DNA from: Cronobacter muytjensii ATCC 51329 | GTDB taxonomy: Bacteria > Pseudomonadota > Gammaproteobacteria > Enterobacterales > Enterobacteriaceae | Assembly: GCF_001277195.1 (NCBI RefSeq) | Contig: NZ_CP012268.1 | Span: forward strand, 2,170,001-2,234,000 | Length of the DNA stretch: 64,000 nt | Direction of reading: 5' to 3' | Part shown: positions 62,265-64,000 of the stretch, piece after piece | Position numbering within the stretch: the stretch's first letter is position 1 | How the letters are laid out: each line of letters opens with the position of its first letter | Made by a program: the position numbers and the translations under genes | Notes under the pieces: generated by a model | Told to the model about the DNA's origin: nothing | Seen by the model: the letters and a program-made list of their open reading frames with translations, nothing else | Database searches by the model: none

Positions 62265-63170
62265 TTACTTCATATTAAGTGCGAAATTGGCCCTGGCCCA
62301 GGAGCCAAAAGAAGCCGGATGGCCCCCCGCGATCTTATTGGCAAGTGCAATGGCAGCCTGGTGCGACCCCGGCCCCAGATAGGTATATTTTTCGTAATAG
62401 GCCAGCGTATCGCCCAGCGCCTGCGCGCCAGGAAAAAAACTGGCATAGACATTCCGTGGAACCTGTTTAAAGGTGACGTGATGCCCATGCTGATTTAGCG
62501 TTTCTACAATCTCACTGAAGCTCAGGAAATCGCCGACAAGCGGCAGGTAAGCACCCTGTCCGGCGATATCAGGATGGGCAAATGCACCGGCCACAATTTT
62601 GCCAAGCTCGTTTATATCGCCCATATGAATGCAGCGAACGTCAGGGTTAATCGGCAGGACCCATCCATAGCTCCCGTCCTGTTGCTTTTGCGGACCAAAG
62701 GGGCCTGTGAAGTTTTGATAATAAGCTGGCGGTACGACGAAAGTGTAATAAGTGAAATCAGCCGCTTTTACCAGACTGTCGATTCTGGCTTTATTGGTAA
62801 ACTGCGGGAGCCTGAATTCACCCTGAGTCACTGATTCAACATCAGGAAGCGTGGACCAGATAAAATGTTTCACCCCCGCTGATTTTGCGGCTTCGATCGC
62901 TGATGTTGCCTGCTTCTTCTCATCTGTGCCCTGTTGCCAGTAATCAGTTACCAGAAATACGCCGTATACACCTTTTAATGCGTCGCAGAGCGTTTCAGGC
63001 TTTTCAAGATCCGCATACAGGGCTTCGTCAGCCTCGCCGGTATAGTTCTGCGGGGTACGGGACAATGCCCGTACCCTGAACTGACTGGCTGTTTTTAGCG
63101 CCTGCACCACGCCTTTTCCCTGGTGACCGGTTGCTCCGAACACAGCAATAATTTTCTTTTCTTCTGCCAT
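62265..63170 (-). CDS. NmrA-family NAD(P)-binding protein
   Basis: A 301-residue atypical short-chain dehydrogenase of the NmrA/HSCARG group, often a redox sensor or NAD(P)H-quinone reductase. The dinucleotide motif is VFGATGHQGKGVVQAL, followed by RVRALSRTP and VFLVTDYWQ. The usual Tyr-Lys catalytic pair is not obvious, as in many NmrA proteins. The start MAEEKKIIAVFGATG has AAGG six bases upstream and replaces a start 14 codons earlier. It is divergent from a LysR regulator 140 bases away, its likely controller. Confidence 0.9.
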   Translation of the reverse strand: MAEEKKIIAVFGATGHQGKGVVQALKTASQFRVRALSRTPQNYTGEADEALYADLEKPETLCDALKGVYGVFLVTDYWQQGTDEKKQATSAIEAAKSAGVKHFIWSTLPDVESVTQGEFRLPQFTNKARIDSLVKAADFTYYTFVVPPAYYQNFTGPFGPQKQQDGSYGWVLPINPDVRCIHMGDINELGKIVAGAFAHPDIAGQGAYLPLVGDFLSFSEIVETLNQHGHHVTFKQVPRNVYASFFPGAQALGDTLAYYEKYTYLGPGSHQAAIALANKIAGGHPASFGSWARANFALNMK

Positions 63171-63310
63171 TTCACACCTTCTGGATAACGTTCTGGATAA
63201 GTGGCCAGGCATCAGATTTGTGCCCGGATGTCGTCAGGCAAAGCTTGCCGCTGAGCGGAATCCGTGACAATACTCTTTAAACTGTCATCACCTGACCGAA
63301 AACGATCCAT

Positions 63311-64000
63311 ATGCCGCCTGGTGCAGAAACCTCCGAACTCATTGCGTTTACGAAAACTGTCGATGCGAAATCACTCTCCCGCGCCGCGGCGGAACTGGGC
63401 GTTCCCCGGGCAACGCTGAGCCGTCGGATTGCGCAGCTTGAAAAAAAGCTGGGCACACGCCTGCTCCTGAGAACCACCCGAAGCCTGGCGCTGACAGAAC
63501 CGGGAGCAGTCTTCTATAAAGAGGCCATCATCGCGCTTGAGGCGATAAAACAGGCAGAGCAGAGTGTGTCCCGTTCCGGGGACTGTTTACGGGGGGATCT
63601 GCGTGTATCGCTTCCTCCCGGTATGAAAAAGAGCTTCAGGACGATGCTTTGTGAATTTATTGCTCAGCACCCTTTGCTGCGCGTCCATGTTCACACGTCC
63701 AGTCATCATATCGATTTCCGAAGCGGAGGATTCGACGTTGCCCTGAGAGCCAGTAGCCAAATGCAGCCGGGGTTGATTGCCCGCACGCTTTTTCGCGATC
63801 CGGTGATTGCCGTCGCCTCACCGGACTATCTCTCAGGCAAGGGTGTCCCTGTCACCCTGGATGACCTCAGCGCTCATCAATGCCTGATGGGATTTGCCCG
63901 TGGGGAGTTACCGGAGATGTACTGGCCTTTGCTTTCTGGAGAGAGGATAAAGGTGGACGGCGCGTTTTTTTCTGACGATATTTCCCTGCTTTGTGAGGCG
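63311..64000 (+). CDS. LysR-family regulator, 5' part (cut by the right edge)
   Basis: The first 230 codons of a LysR regulator. The N-terminal helix-turn-helix is LSRAAAELGVPRATLSRRIA, followed by LEKKLGTRLLLRTTRSLALT and the beginning of the effector-binding domain (LRGDLRVSLPPGMKKSF, IARTLFRDPVIAVASPDYL). The start MPPGAETSELIAFTK fits the family. Divergent from the NmrA-type oxidoreductase gene, a common LysR-target pairing in which the regulator responds to quinones or electrophiles. The C-terminus is not visible. Confidence 0.9.
   Translation, partial: MPPGAETSELIAFTKTVDAKSLSRAAAELGVPRATLSRRIAQLEKKLGTRLLLRTTRSLALTEPGAVFYKEAIIALEAIKQAEQSVSRSGDCLRGDLRVSLPPGMKKSFRTMLCEFIAQHPLLRVHVHTSSHHIDFRSGGFDVALRASSQMQPGLIARTLFRDPVIAVASPDYLSGKGVPVTLDDLSAHQCLMGFARGELPEMYWPLLSGERIKVDGAFFSDDISLLCEA

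Overview
The window is chromosomal DNA of an enterobacterium. The gene order follows the Escherichia coli K-12 stretch from thrS to yeaO (thrS, ydiY-pfkB-ydiZ-yniA/yniB/hxpB, ydjM-tcyP, cedA/katE, osmE, nadE, cho/ves, spy, astCADBE, xthA-nudG, topB-selD-ydjA, sppA-ansA-pncA, msrB-yeaC, gapA-yeaD, mipA, yeaGH, yeaK-yoaI-yeaL-nimT, yeaO). GC-rich third codon positions, a manganese catalase, an isolated cheV and the absence of several E. coli segments point to Cronobacter or a close relative (Franconibacter, Siccibacter or Enterobacter) rather than Escherichia or Salmonella. The genus is an inference. I see no tRNA, rRNA, CRISPR array, prophage or complete insertion sequence.

Layout. 0-0.7 kb: 5' part of thrS. 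0.9-8.5 kb: accessory stretch with two GNAT acetyltransferases, a LysR regulator, a small membrane-protein gene broken by a frameshift, an ecotin carrying a lipobox, two secreted proteins of unknown function, a Mn catalase and the osmoprotectant transporter proP. 8.7-17 kb: conserved ydiY-to-cedA block into which kduD, with its own KdgR-type operator, has been placed. 17-23.5 kb: katE, osmE, nadE, a YddG-like exporter, cho and ves. 23.7-31 kb: spy and the ast operon for arginine catabolism behind a sigma-54 promoter. 31-44 kb: DNA repair, selenium, protease, asparaginase/nicotinamidase, msrB-yeaC, gapA-yeaD and mipA. 44.5-54 kb: yeaGH behind a second sigma-54 promoter, an EAL phosphodiesterase, a KGG stress protein and the yeaK-yeaO block. 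54-64 kb: more variable DNA with a DUF535/VirK protein, cheV, a cold-shock gene pair, queH, several unknown small proteins, an AriR-family gene under a palindromic operator, a possible immunity gene beside an effector-like fragment, and a divergent LysR/NmrA pair cut by the right edge.

How the genes fit together. Much of the window belongs to the general-stress and starvation repertoire known from E. coli: catalase HPII, Mn catalase, ProP, OsmE, YeaGH, a KGG protein, Spy and MsrB. A second theme is nitrogen scavenging (astCADBE, ansA, yeaGH). A third is SOS repair: ydjM and cho each carry a LexA-like box of the same variant form.

Several real genes are shorter than 60 codons: yoaI, a YmdF-type KGG protein, a 57-residue ORF with a perfect Shine-Dalgarno next to the DUF535 gene, a zinc-ribbon protein and a small acidic protein. 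The least explained DNA is 2.5-5 kb and 59.7-62.2 kb.
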